From the NCBI GenBank assembly GCA_964059195.1, contig CAXKWD010000014.1:1426001-1490000 (forward strand): a stretch of 64,000 bases of DNA. Reading direction: 5' to 3'. The notes beneath the pieces were generated by a model. That model was not told the origin of the DNA and made no database searches. It worked only from the letters and a program-made list of their open reading frames with translations. The DNA is from Ectobius pallidus (lineage: Eukaryota; Arthropoda; Insecta; Blattodea; Ectobiidae). A program made the translations under genes and the position numbers. Shown piece after piece: positions 24,176 to 37,099 of the stretch. The stretch's first letter is position 1. The number at the start of each line of letters is the position of its first letter.

Positions 24176-25861
24176 TTGTAAATTTTGCTTTAATAGAAAG
24201 AATACTGTTGCCTAGCAATGAGTTTTAAAACACGAAAGTGTTGCCTAGCAATGCCATTTTAAACCGCAAACTGTTGCCTAGCAATGTCATCAAAAAGAAC
24301 TGTTGCTTAGTAATGTCATTTTTAAACACAATATTGCTACATATTATAAACTTTTAAAAATATACTGTTGTGTAGCAATGTTAATTTCAGACACCAAACT
24401 TTTACTTTTCAATGCATTTTTAAAAGTCGAAACGTTTTCCTAGCAATGTAATTTTTAAAGACAATTTGGCTGCTTAACAATGTAATTTTTCTATGACGAA
24501 AGTTTTGCCTAGCCATGCCAGTCTAAACCGGAAACTGTTGCCTAGCAATTAAGTTTTAAAACAACTGACTCTTGCTTAGCAATGACATTTTGAACAACAA
24601 ACTGTAGCTTAGCAATGCCATCTCCAAATACGAAACTGTTGCCTAGCAATGTCATCTATAACGAATAGTTTTTAATCCTTCAATGATCAATAGATACAAT
24701 GAAAATATCGGTGATATGCTAATGTCAAAACATGGGTTGTAAATTTTACTTTAATAGAAAGAATACTGTTGCCTAGCAATGAGTTTTAAAACACGAAAGT
24801 GTTGCCTAGCAATGCCATTTTAAACCAGAAACTGTTGCCTAGCAATGTCATCAAAAAGAACTGTTGCTTAGCAATGTAATTTTTGAACACAATACTGCTA
24901 CCTATTAAAAGCTTTTAAAAAAAGATACTGTTGCGTAGCAATGTCAATTTCTGACACGGAAACTTTACCTTTCAATGCATTTTCCAAAGTCGAAACTTCT
25001 TCCTAGCAATGTAATTTTTAAAGACAATTTGGCTGCCTATCAACGTAGTTTTTCTATCACGAATGTTTTTCCTAGCCATGCCAGTCTAAACCGGAAACTG
25101 TAGCCTAGCAATGAAGTTTTAAAACACTTACTGTTGTTTAGCAATGACATTTTGAACATGAAACTGTAGCTTAGCAATGCCATCTCCAAATACGAAACTG
25201 TTGCCTAGCAATGTCATCTATAAGGAATAGTTTTTAATCCTTCAATGATCAATACATACAATGAAATTATCGGTGATATGCTAATGTCAAAACATGGGTT
25301 GTAAATTTTACTTTAATAGAAAGAATACTGTTGCCTAGCAATTAGTTTTAAAACACGAAAGTGTTGCCTAGCAATGCCATTTTAAACCGGAAACTGTTGC
25401 CTAGCAATGTCCTCAAAAAGAACTGTTGCTTAGCAATGGCATTTTTAAACACAATATTGCTACCTATTAAAAGCTTTTAAAAAAAGATACTGTTGCGTAG
25501 CAATGTCAATTTCTGAAACGAAAACTTTACCTTTCAATGCATTTTTCAAATTCGAAACTTCTTCCTAGTAATGTAATTTTTAAAGACAATTTGGCTACCT
25601 AACAATGTAATTTTTCTATCACGAATGTTTTGCCTAGCCATGCCAGTCTAAACCGGAAACTGTAGCCTAGCAATGAAGTTTTATAACACCTGACTGTTGC
25701 TTAGCAATGACATTTTGAATAAGAAACTGTAGCTTAGCAATGCCATCTCCAAATACGAAACTGTTGCCTAGCAATGTCATCTATAAGGAATAGTTTTTAA
25801 TCCCTCAATGATCAATACATACAATGAAAATATCGGTGATATGCTAATGGCAAAACATTGG
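24176..25861. repeat. 3-mer D-E-B, copy 2 (1,686 bp)
   Basis: Monomers start at 24176 (D), 24737 (E) and 25299 (B). The E and B units share the rare marks of copy 1 (GACACGGAAAC, CGTAGTTTTT, TTGTTTAGC, TTCCTAGTAATG) and differ at only a few positions that I noticed by eye. Confidence 0.9.
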
Positions 25862-26985
25862 TTGTAAATTTTGCTTTAATAGAAAGAATACTGTTGCCTA
25901 GCAATGAGTTTTAAAACACGAAAGTGTTGCCTAGCAATGCCATTTTAAACCGCAAACTGTTGCCTAGCAATGTCATCAAAAAGAACTGTTGCTTAGTAAT
26001 GTCATTTTTAAACACAATATTGCTACATATTATAAACTTTTAAAAATATAATGTTGTGTAGCAATGTTAATTTCAGACACCAAACTTTTACTTTTCAATG
26101 CATTTTTAAAAGTCGAAACGTTTTCCTAGCAATGTAATTTTTAAAGACAATTTGGCTGCTTAACAATGTAATTTTTCTATGACGAAAGTTTTGCCTAGCC
26201 ATGCCAGTCTAAACCGGAAACTGTTGCCTAGCAATTAAGTTTTAAAACAACTGACTCTTGCTTAGCAATGACATTTTGAACAACAAACTGTAGCTTAGCA
26301 ATGCCATCTCCAAATACGAAACTGTTGCCTAGCAATGTCATCTATAACGAATAGTTTTTAATCCTTCAATGATCAATAGATACAATGAAAATATCGGTGA
26401 TATGCTAATGTCAAAACATGGGTTGTAAATTTTACTTTAATAGAAAGAATACTGTTGCCTAGCAATGAGTTTTAAAACACGAAAGTGTTGCGTAGCAATG
26501 CCATTTTAAACCAGAAACTGTTGCCTAGCAATGTCATCAAAAAGAACTGTTGCTTAGCAATGTCATTTTTGAACACAATATTGCTACCTATTAAAAGCTT
26601 TTAAAAAAAGATACTGTTGCGTAGCAATGTCAATTTCTGACACGAAACCTTTACCTTTCAATGCATTTTCCCAAGTAGAAACTTCTTCCTAGCAATGTAA
26701 TTTTTAAAGACAATTTGGCTGCCTATCAACGTAATTTTTCTATCACGAATGTTTTTCCTAGCCATGCCAGTCTAAACCGGAAACTGTAGCCTAGCAATGA
26801 AGTTTTAAAACACCTGACTGTTGCTTAGCAATGACATTTTGAACAACAAACTGTAGCTTAGCAATGCCATCTCCAAATACGAAACTGTTGCCTAGCAATG
26901 TCATCTATAAGGAATAGTTTTTAATCCTTCAATGATCAATACATACAATGAAAATATCGGTGATATGCTAATGTCAAAACATGGG
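25862..26985. repeat. D-E pair following the 3-mers
   Basis: Monomers start at 25862 (D, very close to 24176) and 26423 (E of the ordinary subtype with TTTTCCCAAGTAG). The next monomer at 26986 is B, so the class order D-E-B runs a third time, but the E and B units belong to different subtypes from the preceding 3-mers. Confidence 0.85.
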
Positions 26986-29236
26986 TTGTAAATTTTACTT
27001 TAATAGAAAGAATACTGTTGCCTAGCAATTAGTTTTAAAACACGAAAGTGTTGCCTAGCAATGCCATTTTAAACCGGAAACTGTTGCCTAGCAATGTCCT
27101 CAAAAAGAACTGTTGCTTAGCAATGGCATTTTTAAACACAATATTGCTACCTATTAAAAGCTTTTAAAAAAAGATACTGTTGCGTAGCAATGTCAATTTC
27201 TGACACGAAACCTTTACCTTTCAATGCATTTTTCAAATTCGAAACTTCTTCCTAGCAATGTAATTTTTAAAGACAATTTGGCTACCTAAGAATGTAATTT
27301 TTCTATCACGAATGTTTTGCCTAGCCATGCCAGTCTAAACCGGAAACTGTTGCCTAGCAATGAAGTTTTATAACACCTGACTGTTGCTTAGCAATGACAT
27401 TTTGAATAAGAAACTGTAGCTTAGCAATGGCATCTCCAAATACGAAACTGTTGCCTAGCAATGTCTTCTATAAGGAATATCCTTTAATCCCTCAATGATC
27501 AATACATACAATGAAAATATCGGTGATATGCTAATGGCATAACAGGGGTTGTAAATTTTTCTTTAATAGAAAAGAATACTGTTGCCTAGCAATGAGTTTT
27601 AAAACACGAAAGTGTTGCCTAGCAATGCCATTTTAAACAGGAAACTGTTGCCTAGCAATGCCATCAAAAAGAACTGTTGATTAGCAATGTAATTTTTGAA
27701 CACAATATTGCTACCTATTTAAAGCTTTTAAAAAAAGATACTGTTGCGTAGCAATGTCAATTTCTGACACGAAACCTTTACCTTTCAATGCATTTTCCAA
27801 AGTCGAAACTTCTTCCTAGCAATGTAATTTTTAAAAACAATTTGGCTGCATATCAACGTAATTTTTCAATCACGAATGTTTTTCCTAGCCATGCCAGTCT
27901 AAACCGGAAACTGTAGCATAGCAATGAAGTTTTAAAACACCTGACTGTTGCTTAGCAATGACATTTAGAACAAGAAACTGTAGCTTAGCAATGCCATCTC
28001 CAAATACGAAACTGTTGCCTAGCAATGTCATCTATAAGGAATAGTTTTTAATCCCTCAATGATCAATACATACAATGAAAATATCGGTGATATGCTAATG
28101 GCAAAACATTGGTTGTAAATTTTGCTTTAATAGAAAGAATACTGTTGCCTAGCAATGAGTTTTAAAACACGAAAGTGTTGCCTAGCAATGCCATTTTAAA
28201 CCGCAAACTGTTGCCTAGCAATGTCATCAAAAAGAACTGTTGCTTAGTAATGTCATTTTTAAACACAATATTGCTACATATTACAAACTTTTAAAAATAT
28301 ACTGTTGTGTAGCAATGTTAATTTCAGACACCAAACTTTTACTTTTCAATGCATTTTTAAAAGTCGAAACGTTTTCCTAGCAATGTAATTTTTAAAGACA
28401 ATTTGGCTGCTTAACAATGTAATTTTTCTATGACGAAAGTTTTGCCTAGCCATGCCAGTCTAAACCGGAAACTGTTGCCTAGCAATTAAGTTTTAAAACA
28501 ACTGACTCTTGCTTAGCAATGACATTTTGAACAACAAACTGTAGCTTAGCAATGCCATCTCCAAATACGAAACTGTTGCCTAGCAATGTCATCTATAACG
28601 AATAGTTTTTATTCCTTCAATGATAAATATATACAATGAAAATATCGGTGATATGCTAATGTCAAAACATGGGTTGTAAATTTTACTTTAATAGAAAGAA
28701 TACTGTTGCCTAGCAATGAGTTTTAAAACACGAAAGTGTTGCCTAGCAATGCCATTTTAAACCAGAAACTGTTGCCTAGCAATGTCATCAAAAAGAACTG
28801 TTGCTTAGCAATGTCATTTTTGAACACAATATTGCTACCTATTAAAAGCTTTTAAAAAAAGATACTGTTGCGTAGCAATGTCAATTTCTGACACGAAACC
28901 TTTACCTTTCAATGCATTTTCCCAAGTAGAAACTTCTTCCTAGCAATGTAATTTTTAAAGACAATTTGGCTGCCTATCAACGTAATTTTTCTATCACGAA
29001 TGTTTTTCCTAGCCATGCCAGTCTAAACCGGAAACTGTAGCCTAGCAATGAAGTTTTAAAACACCTGACTGTTGCTTAGCAATGACATTTTGAACAACAA
29101 ACTGTAGCTTAGCAATGCCATCTCCAAATACGAAACTGTTGCCTAGCAATGTCATCTATAAGGAATAGTTTTTAATCCTTCAATGATCAATACATACAAT
29201 GAAAATATCGGTGATATGCTAATGTCAAAACATGGG
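26986..29236. repeat. 4-mer B-C-D-E (2,251 bp)
   Basis: Monomers start at 26986 (B), 27549 (C), 28113 (D) and 28674 (E). They match 1-2245 at a constant offset of 26,991 bp, including CATATTACAAAC in D and AAAAACAATTTGG in C. The next block repeats B and C before diverging. Confidence 0.9.
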
Positions 29237-31485
29237 TTGTAAATTTTACTTTAATAGAAAGAATACTGTTGCCTAGCAATTAGTTTTAAAACACGAAAGT
29301 GTTGCCTAGCAATGCCATTTCAAACCGGAAACTGTTGCCTAGCAATGTCCTCAAAAAGAACTGTTGCTTAGCAATGGCATTTTTAAACACAATATTGCTA
29401 CCTATTAAAAGCTTTTAAAAAAAGATACTGTTGCGTAGCAATGTCAATTTCTGACACGAAACCTTTACCTTTCAATGCATTTTTCAAATTCGAAACTTCT
29501 TCCTAGCAATGTAATTTTTAAAGACAATTTGGCTACCTAAGAATGTAATTTTTCTATCACGAATGTTTTGCCTAGCCATGCCAGTCTAAACCGGAAACTG
29601 TTGCCTAGCAATGAAGTTTTATAACACCTGACTGTTGCTTAGCAATGACATTTTGAATAAGAAACTGTAGCTTAGCAATGGCATCTCCAAATACGAAACT
29701 GTTGCCTAGCAATGTCTTCTATAAGGAATAGCCTTTAATCCCTCAATGATCAATACATACAATGAAAATATCGGTGATATGCTAATGGCATAACAGGGGT
29801 TGTAAATTTTTCTTTAATAGAAAAGAATACTGTTGCCTAGCAATGAGTTTTAAAACACGAAAGTGTTGCCTAGCAATGCCATTTTAAACAGGAAACTGTT
29901 GCCTAGCAATGCCATCAAAAAGAACTGTTGATTAGCAATGTAATTTTTGAACACAATATTGCTACCTATTTAAAGCTTTTAAAAAAAGATACTGTTGCGT
30001 AGCAATGTCAATTTCTGACACGAAACCTTTACCTTTCAATGCATTTTCCAAAGTCGAAACTTCTTCCTAGCAATGTAATTTTTAAAAACAATTTGGCTGC
30101 ATATCAACGTAATTTTTCAATCACGAATGTTTTTCCTAGCCATGCCAGTCTAAACCGGAAACTGTAGCATAGCAATGAAGTTTTAAAACACCTGACTGTT
30201 GCTTAGCAATGACATTTAGAACAAGAAACTGTAGCTTAGCAATGCCATCTCCAAATACGAAACTGTTGCCTAGCAATGTCATCTATAAGGAATAGTTTTT
30301 AATCCTTCAATGATCAATAGATACAAAGAAAATTTCGGTGATATGGTAATGTCAAACCATGGGTTGTAAATTTTACTTTAATAGAAAGAATACTGTTGCC
30401 TAGCAATGAGTTTTAAAACACGAAAGTGTTGCCGAGCAATGCCATTTTAAACCGGAAACTGTGGCCTAGCAATGCCATCAAAAAGAACTGTTGCTTTGCA
30501 ATGTAATTTTAAACACAATATTGCTACCTATTATAAACCTTTAAATAATATACTGTTGCGTAGCAATGTCAATTTCAGACACGAAATTTTTACCTTTCAA
30601 TGCATTTATGAAAGTCGAAACTTTTTCCTAGCAATGTAATTTTTAAATACAATTTGACTGCCTAACAATGTAATTTTTCTATGACGAAAGTTTTGCCTAG
30701 CCATGCCAGTCTAAACCGGAAACTGTTGCCTAGCAATTAAGTTTTAAAACACCTGACTGTTGCTTAGCAATGACATTTTGAACAAGAAACTGTAGCTTAG
30801 CAATGCCATCTCCAAATAAGAAACTGTTGCCTAGCAATGTCATCTATAAGGAATAGTTTTTAATCCCTCAATGATCAATACATACAATGAAAATATCGGT
30901 GATATGCTAATGGCAAAACATTGGTTGTAAATTTTGCTTTAATAGAAAGAATACTGTTGCCTAGCAATGAGTTTTAAAACACGAACGTGTTGCCTAGCAA
31001 TGCCATTTTAAACCGCAAACTGTTGCCTAGCAATGTCATCAAAAAGAACTGTTGCTTAGTAATGTCATTTTTAAACACAATATTGCTACATATTATAAAC
31101 TTTTAAAAATATACTGTTGTGTAGCAATGTTAATTTCAGACACCAAACTTTTACTTTTCAATGCATTTTTAAAAGTCTAAACGTTTTCCTAGCAATGTAA
31201 TTTTTAAAGACAATTTGGCTGCTTAACAATGTAATTTTTCTATGACGAAAGTTTTGCCTAGCCATGCCAGTCTAAACCGGAAACTGTTGCCTAGCAATTA
31301 AGTTTTAAAACAACTGACTCTTGCTTAGCAATGACATTTTGAACAACAAACTGTAGCTTAGCAATGCCATCTCCAAATACGAAACTGTTGCCTAGCAATG
31401 TCATCTATAACGAATAGTTTTTAATCCTTCAATTATCAATAGATACAATGAAAATATCGGTGATATGCTAATGTCAAAACATGGG
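29237..31485. repeat. 4-mer B-C-F-D (2,249 bp)
   Basis: Monomers start at 29237 (B), 29800 (C), 30364 (F) and 30925 (D). The B and C units are near copies of 26986 and 27549. The third and fourth units differ, so the duplication boundary or a later exchange lies near 30300. The F unit has TTGCTTTGCAATG and AAACCTTTAAAT, which later reappear at 39910, 41594 and 60698. Confidence 0.88.
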
Positions 31486-32609
31486 TTGTAAATTTTACTT
31501 TAATAGAAAGAATACTGTTGCCTAGCAATGAGTTTTAAAACACGAAAGTGTTGCCTAGCAATGCCATTTTAAACCAGAAACTGTTGCCTAGCAATGTCAT
31601 CAAAAAGAACTGTTGCTTAGCAATGTCATTTTTGAACACAATATTGCTACCTATTAAAAGCTTTTAAAAAAAGATACTGTTGCGTAGCAATGTCAATTTC
31701 TGACACGAAACCTTTACCTTTCAATGCATTTTCCCAAGTAGAAACTTCTTCCTAGCAACGTAATTTTTAAAGACAATTTGGCTACCTAAGAATGTAATTT
31801 TTCTATCACGAAAGTTTTCCCTAGCCATGCCAGTCTAAACCGGAAACTGTTGCCTAGCAATGAAGTTTTATAACACCTGACTGTTGCTTAGCAATGACAT
31901 TTTGAATAAGAAACTGTAGCTTAGCAATGGCATCTCCAAATACGAAACTGTTGCCTAGCAATGTCTTCTATAAGGAATAGCCTTTAATCCCTCAATGATC
32001 AATACATACAATGAAAATATCGGTGATATGCTAATGTCAAAACATGGGTTGTAAATTTTAGTTTAATAGAAAGAATACTGTTGCCTAGCATTGAGTTTTA
32101 AAACACGAAAGTGTTGCCTAGCAATGCCATTTTAAACCGGAAACTGTTGCCTAGCAATGCCATCAAAAAGAACTGTTGCTTAGCAATGTAATTTTAAACA
32201 CAATATTGCTACCTATTATAAACTTTTAAATAATATACTGTTGCGTAGCAATGTCAATTTCTGACACGAAACCTTTACCTTTCAATGCATTTTCCCAAGT
32301 AGAAACTTCTTCCTAGCAATGTAATTTTTAAAGACAATTTGGCTGCCTATCAACGTAATTTTTCTATCACGAATGTTTTTCCTAGCCATGCCAGTCTAAA
32401 CCGGAAACTGTAGCCTAGCAATGAAGTTTTTAAACACCTGAATGTTGCTTAGCAATGACATTTTGAACAACAAACTGTAGCTTAGCAATGCCATCTCCAA
32501 ATACGAAACTGTTGCCTAGCAATGTCATCTATAAGGAATAGTTTTTAATCCTTCAATGATCAATACATACAATGAAAATATCGGTGATATGCTAATGTCA
32601 AAACATGGG
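31486..32609. repeat. Linking monomers E and I
   Basis: The monomer at 31486 begins as class E but ends as class B (CTACCTAAGAATG, GGCATCTCC), with GCAACGTAATTT between. The monomer at 32049 is class I (GCATTGAG at its head, AATGTAATTTTAAAC) but switches to class E from about 32255. Both are chimeras, and similar versions recur at 44402, 43278 and 62747. Confidence 0.82.
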
Positions 32610-34855
32610 TTGTAAATTTTACTTTAATAGAAAGAATACTGTTGCCTAGCAATTAGTTTTAAAACACGAAAGTGTTGCCTAGCAATGCCATTTTAAACCG
32701 GAAACTGTTGCCTAGCAATGTCCTCAAAAAGAACTGTTGCTTAGCAATGGCATTTTTAAACACAATATTGCTACCTATTAAAAGCTTTTAAAAAAAGATA
32801 CTGTTGCGTAGCAATGTCAATTTCTGACACGAAACCTTTACCTTTCAATGCATTTTTCAAATTCGAAACTTCTTCCTAGCAATGTAATTTTTAAAGACAA
32901 TTTGGCTACCTAAGAATGTAATTTTTCTATCACGAATGTTTTGCCTAGCCATGCCAGTCTAAACCGGAAACTGTTGCCTAGATATGAAGTTTTATAACAC
33001 CTGACTGTTGCTTAGCAATGACATTTTGAATAAGAAACTGTAGCTTAGCAATGGCATCTCCAAATACGAAACTGTTGCCTAGCAATGTCTTCTATAAGGA
33101 ATAGCCTTTAATCCCTCAATGATCAATACATACAATGAAAGTATCGGTGATATGCTAATGGCATAACAGGGGTTGTAAGTTTTTCCTTAATAGAAAAGAA
33201 TACTGTTGCCTAGCAATGAGTTTTAAAACACGAAAGTGTTGCCTAGCAATGCCATTTTAAACCGGAAACTGTTGCCTAGCAATGCCATCAAAAAGAACTG
33301 TTGTTTAGCAAAGTCATTTTTAAACACAATATTGCTACCTATTATAAACTTTTAAAAAATATACCGTTGCGTAGCAATGCCAATATCAGACACAAATCTT
33401 TTACCTTTCAATGCATTTTTCATGTCGAAACTTTTTCCTAGCAATGTAATTTTTAAAGACAATTTGGCTGCCTAACAATGTAATTTTTCTATGAGGAAAG
33501 GTTTGCCTAGCAATCCCAGTCTAAACCGGAAACTGTTGCCTAGCAATTAAGTTTTAAAACAGCTGACTCTTGCTTAGCAATGACATTTTGAACATGAAAC
33601 TGTAGCTTAGCAATGCCATCTCCAAATACGAAACTGTTGCCAGCAATGTCTTCTATAAGGAAAAGTTTTTGATCCTTCAATGATCAATACATACAATGAA
33701 AATATCGGTGATATGCTAATTTCAAAACATGGGTTGTAAATTTTACTTTAATAGAAAGAATACTGTTGCCTAGCATTGAGTTTTAAAACACGAAAGTGTT
33801 GCCTAGCAATGCCATTTTAAACCGGAAACTGTTGCCTAGCAATGCCATCAAAAAGAACTGTTGCTTAGCAATGTAATTTTAAACACAATATTGCTACCTA
33901 TTATAAACTTTTAAATAATATACTGTTGCGTAGCAATGTCAATTTCAGACACGAAACTTTACCTTTCAATGCATTTATGAAAGTCGAAACTTTTTCCTAG
34001 CAATGTAATTTTTAAATACAATTTGACTGCCTAACAATGTAATTTTTCTATCACGAAAGTTTTCCCTAGCCATGCCAGTCTAAAAAGAAACTGTAGCCTA
34101 GCAATGAAGTTTTAAAACACCTGACTGTTGCTTAGCAATGACATTTTGAACAACAAACTGTAGCTTAGCAATGCCATCTCCAAATACGAAACTGTTGCCT
34201 AGCAATGTCATCTATAACGAATAGTTTTTAATCCTTCAATTATCAATAGATACAATGAAAATATCGGTGATATGCTAATGTCAAAACATGGGTTGTAAAT
34301 TTTACTTTAATAGAAAGAATACTGTTGCCTAGCAATGAGTTTTAAAACACGAAAGTGTTGCCTAGCAATGCCATTTTAAACCAGAAACTGTTGCCTAGCA
34401 ATGTCATCAAAAAGAACTGTTGCTTAGCAATGTCATTTTTGAACACAATATTGCTACCTATTAAAAGCTTTAAAAAAAAAATACTGTTGCGTAGCAATGT
34501 CAATTTCTGACACGAAACCTTTACCTTTCAATGCATTTTCCCAAGTAGAAACTTCTTCCTAGCAATGTAATTTTTAAAGACAATTTGGCTGCCTATCAAC
34601 GTAATTTTTCTATCACGAATGTTTTTCCTAGCCATGCCAGTCTAAACCGGAAACTGTAGCCTAGCAATGAAGTTTTAAAACACCTGACTGTTGCTTAGCA
34701 ATGACATTTTGAACAACAAACTGTAGCTTAGCAATGCCATCTCCAAATACGAAACTGTTGCCTAGCAATGTCATCTATAAGGAATAGTTTTTAATCCTTC
34801 AATGATCAATACATACAATGAAAATATCGGTGATATGCTAATGTCAAAACATGGG
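32610..34855. repeat. 4-mer B-H-I-E, copy 1 (2,246 bp)
   Basis: Monomers start at 32610 (B), 33173 (H, TTGTAAGTTTTTCCTTAATAG head), 33734 (I) and 34293 (E). Private marks shared with copy 2 are GCCTAGATATGAAG in B, ATACCGTTGCG in H and the shortened core GTTGCCAGCAATG at 33636 in H. Confidence 0.9.
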
Positions 34856-37099
34856 TTGTAAATTTTACTTTAATAGAAAGAATACTGTTGCCTAGCAATT
34901 AGTTTTGAAACACGAAAGTGTTGCCTAGCAATGCCATTTTAAACCGGAAACTGTTGCCTAGCAATGTCCTCAAAAAGAACTGTTGCTTAGCAATGGCATT
35001 TTTAAACACAATATTGCTACCTATTAAAAGCTTTTAAAAAAAGATACTGTTGCGTAGCAATGTCAATTTCTGACACGAAACCTTTACCTTTCAATGCATT
35101 TTTCAAATTCGAAACTTCTTCCTAGCAATGTAATTTTTAAAGACAATTTGGCTACCTAAGAATGTAATTTTTCTATCACGAATGTTTTGCCTAGCCATGC
35201 CAGTCTAAACCGGAAACTGTTGCCTAGATATGAAGTTTTATAACACCTGACTGTTGCTTAGCAATGACATTTTGAATAAGAAACTGTAGCTTAGCAATGG
35301 CATCTCCAAATACGAAACTGTTGCCTAGCAATGTCTTCTATAAGGAATAGCCTTTAATCCCTCAATGATCAATACATACAATGAAAATATCGGTGATATG
35401 CTAATGGCATAACAGGGGTTGTAAGTTTTTCCTTAATAGAAAAGAATACTGTTGCCTAGCAATGAGTTTTAAAATACGAAAGTGTTGCCTAGCAATGCCA
35501 TTTTAAACCGGAAACTGTTGCCTAGCAATGCCATCAAAAAGAACTGTTGTTTAGCAAAGTCATTTTTAAACACAATATTGCTACCTATTATAAACTTTTA
35601 AAAAATATACCGTTGCGTAGCAATGTCAATATCAGACACAAATCTTTTACCTTTCAATGCATTTTTCATGTCGAAACTTTTTCCTAGCAATGTAATTTTT
35701 AAAGACAATTTGGCTGCCTAACAATGTAATTTTTCTATCAGGAAAGGTTTGCCTAGCAATCCCAGTCTAAACCGGAAACTGTTGCCTAGCAATTAAGTTT
35801 TAAAACAGCTGACTCTTGCTTAGCAATGACATTTTGAACATGAAACTGTAGCTTAGCAATGCCATCTCCAAATACGAAACTGTTGCCAGCAATGTCTTCT
35901 ATAAGGAAAAGTTTTTGATCCTTCAATGATCAATACATACAATGAAAATATCGGTGATATGCTAATGTCAAAACATGGGTTGTAAATTTTACTTTAATAG
36001 AAAGAATACTGTTGCCTAGCATTGAGTTTTAAAACACGAAAGTGTTGCCTAGCAATGCCATTTTAAACCGGAAACTGTTGCCTAGCAATGCCATCAAAAA
36101 GAACTGTTGCTTAGCAATGTAATTTTAAACACAATATTGCTACCTATTATAAACTTTTAAATAATATACTGTTGCGTAGCAATGTCAATTTCAGACACGA
36201 AACTTTACCTTTCAATGCATTTATGAAAGTCGAAACTTTTTCCTAGCAATGTAATTTTTAAATACAATTTGACTGCCTAACAATGTAATTTTTCTATCAC
36301 GAAAGTTTTCCCTAGCCATGCCAGTCTAAAAAGAAACTGTAGCCTAGCAATGAAGTTTTAAAACACCTGACTGTTGCTTAGCAATGACATTTTGAACAAG
36401 AAACTGTAGCTTAGCAATGCCATCTCCAAATACGAAACTGTTGCCTAGCAATGTCATCTATAAGGAATAGTTTTTAATCCCTCAATGATCAATACATACA
36501 ATGAAAATATCGGTGATATGCTAATGGCAAAACATTGGTTGTAAATTTTGCTTTAATAGAAAGAATACTGTTGCCTAGCAATGAGTTTTAAAACACGAAA
36601 GTGTTGCCTAGCAATGCCATTTTAAACCGCAAACTGTTGCCTAGCAATGTCATCAAAAAGAACTGTTGCTTAGTAATGTCATTTTTAAACACAATATTGC
36701 TACATATTATAAACTTTTAAAAATATACTGTTGTGTAGCAATGTTAATTTCAGACACCAAACTTTTACTTTTCAATGCATTTTTAAAAGTCTAAACGTTT
36801 TCCTAGCAATGTAATTTTTAAAGACAATTTGGCTGCTTAACAATGTAATTTTTCTATGACGAAAGTTTTGCCTAGCCATGCCAGTCTAAACCGGAAACTG
36901 TTGCCTAGCAATTAAGTTTTAAAACAACTGACTCTTGCTTAGCAATGACATTTTGAACAACAAACTGTAGCTTAGCAATGCCATCTCCAAATACGAAACT
37001 ATTGCCTAGCAATGTCATCTATAACGAATAGTTTTTAATCCTTCAATTATTAATAGATACAATGAAAATATCGGTGATATGCTAATGTCAAAACATGGG
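34856..37099. repeat. 4-mer B-H-I-D, copy 2 (2,244 bp)
   Basis: Monomers start at 34856 (B), 35419 (H), 35980 (I) and 36539 (D). The first three copy 32610, 33173 and 33734 closely, but the fourth is a D unit where copy 1 has E. The B and H pair reappears at the end of the window (63310 and 63873) with the same GATATGAAG mark. Confidence 0.88.
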
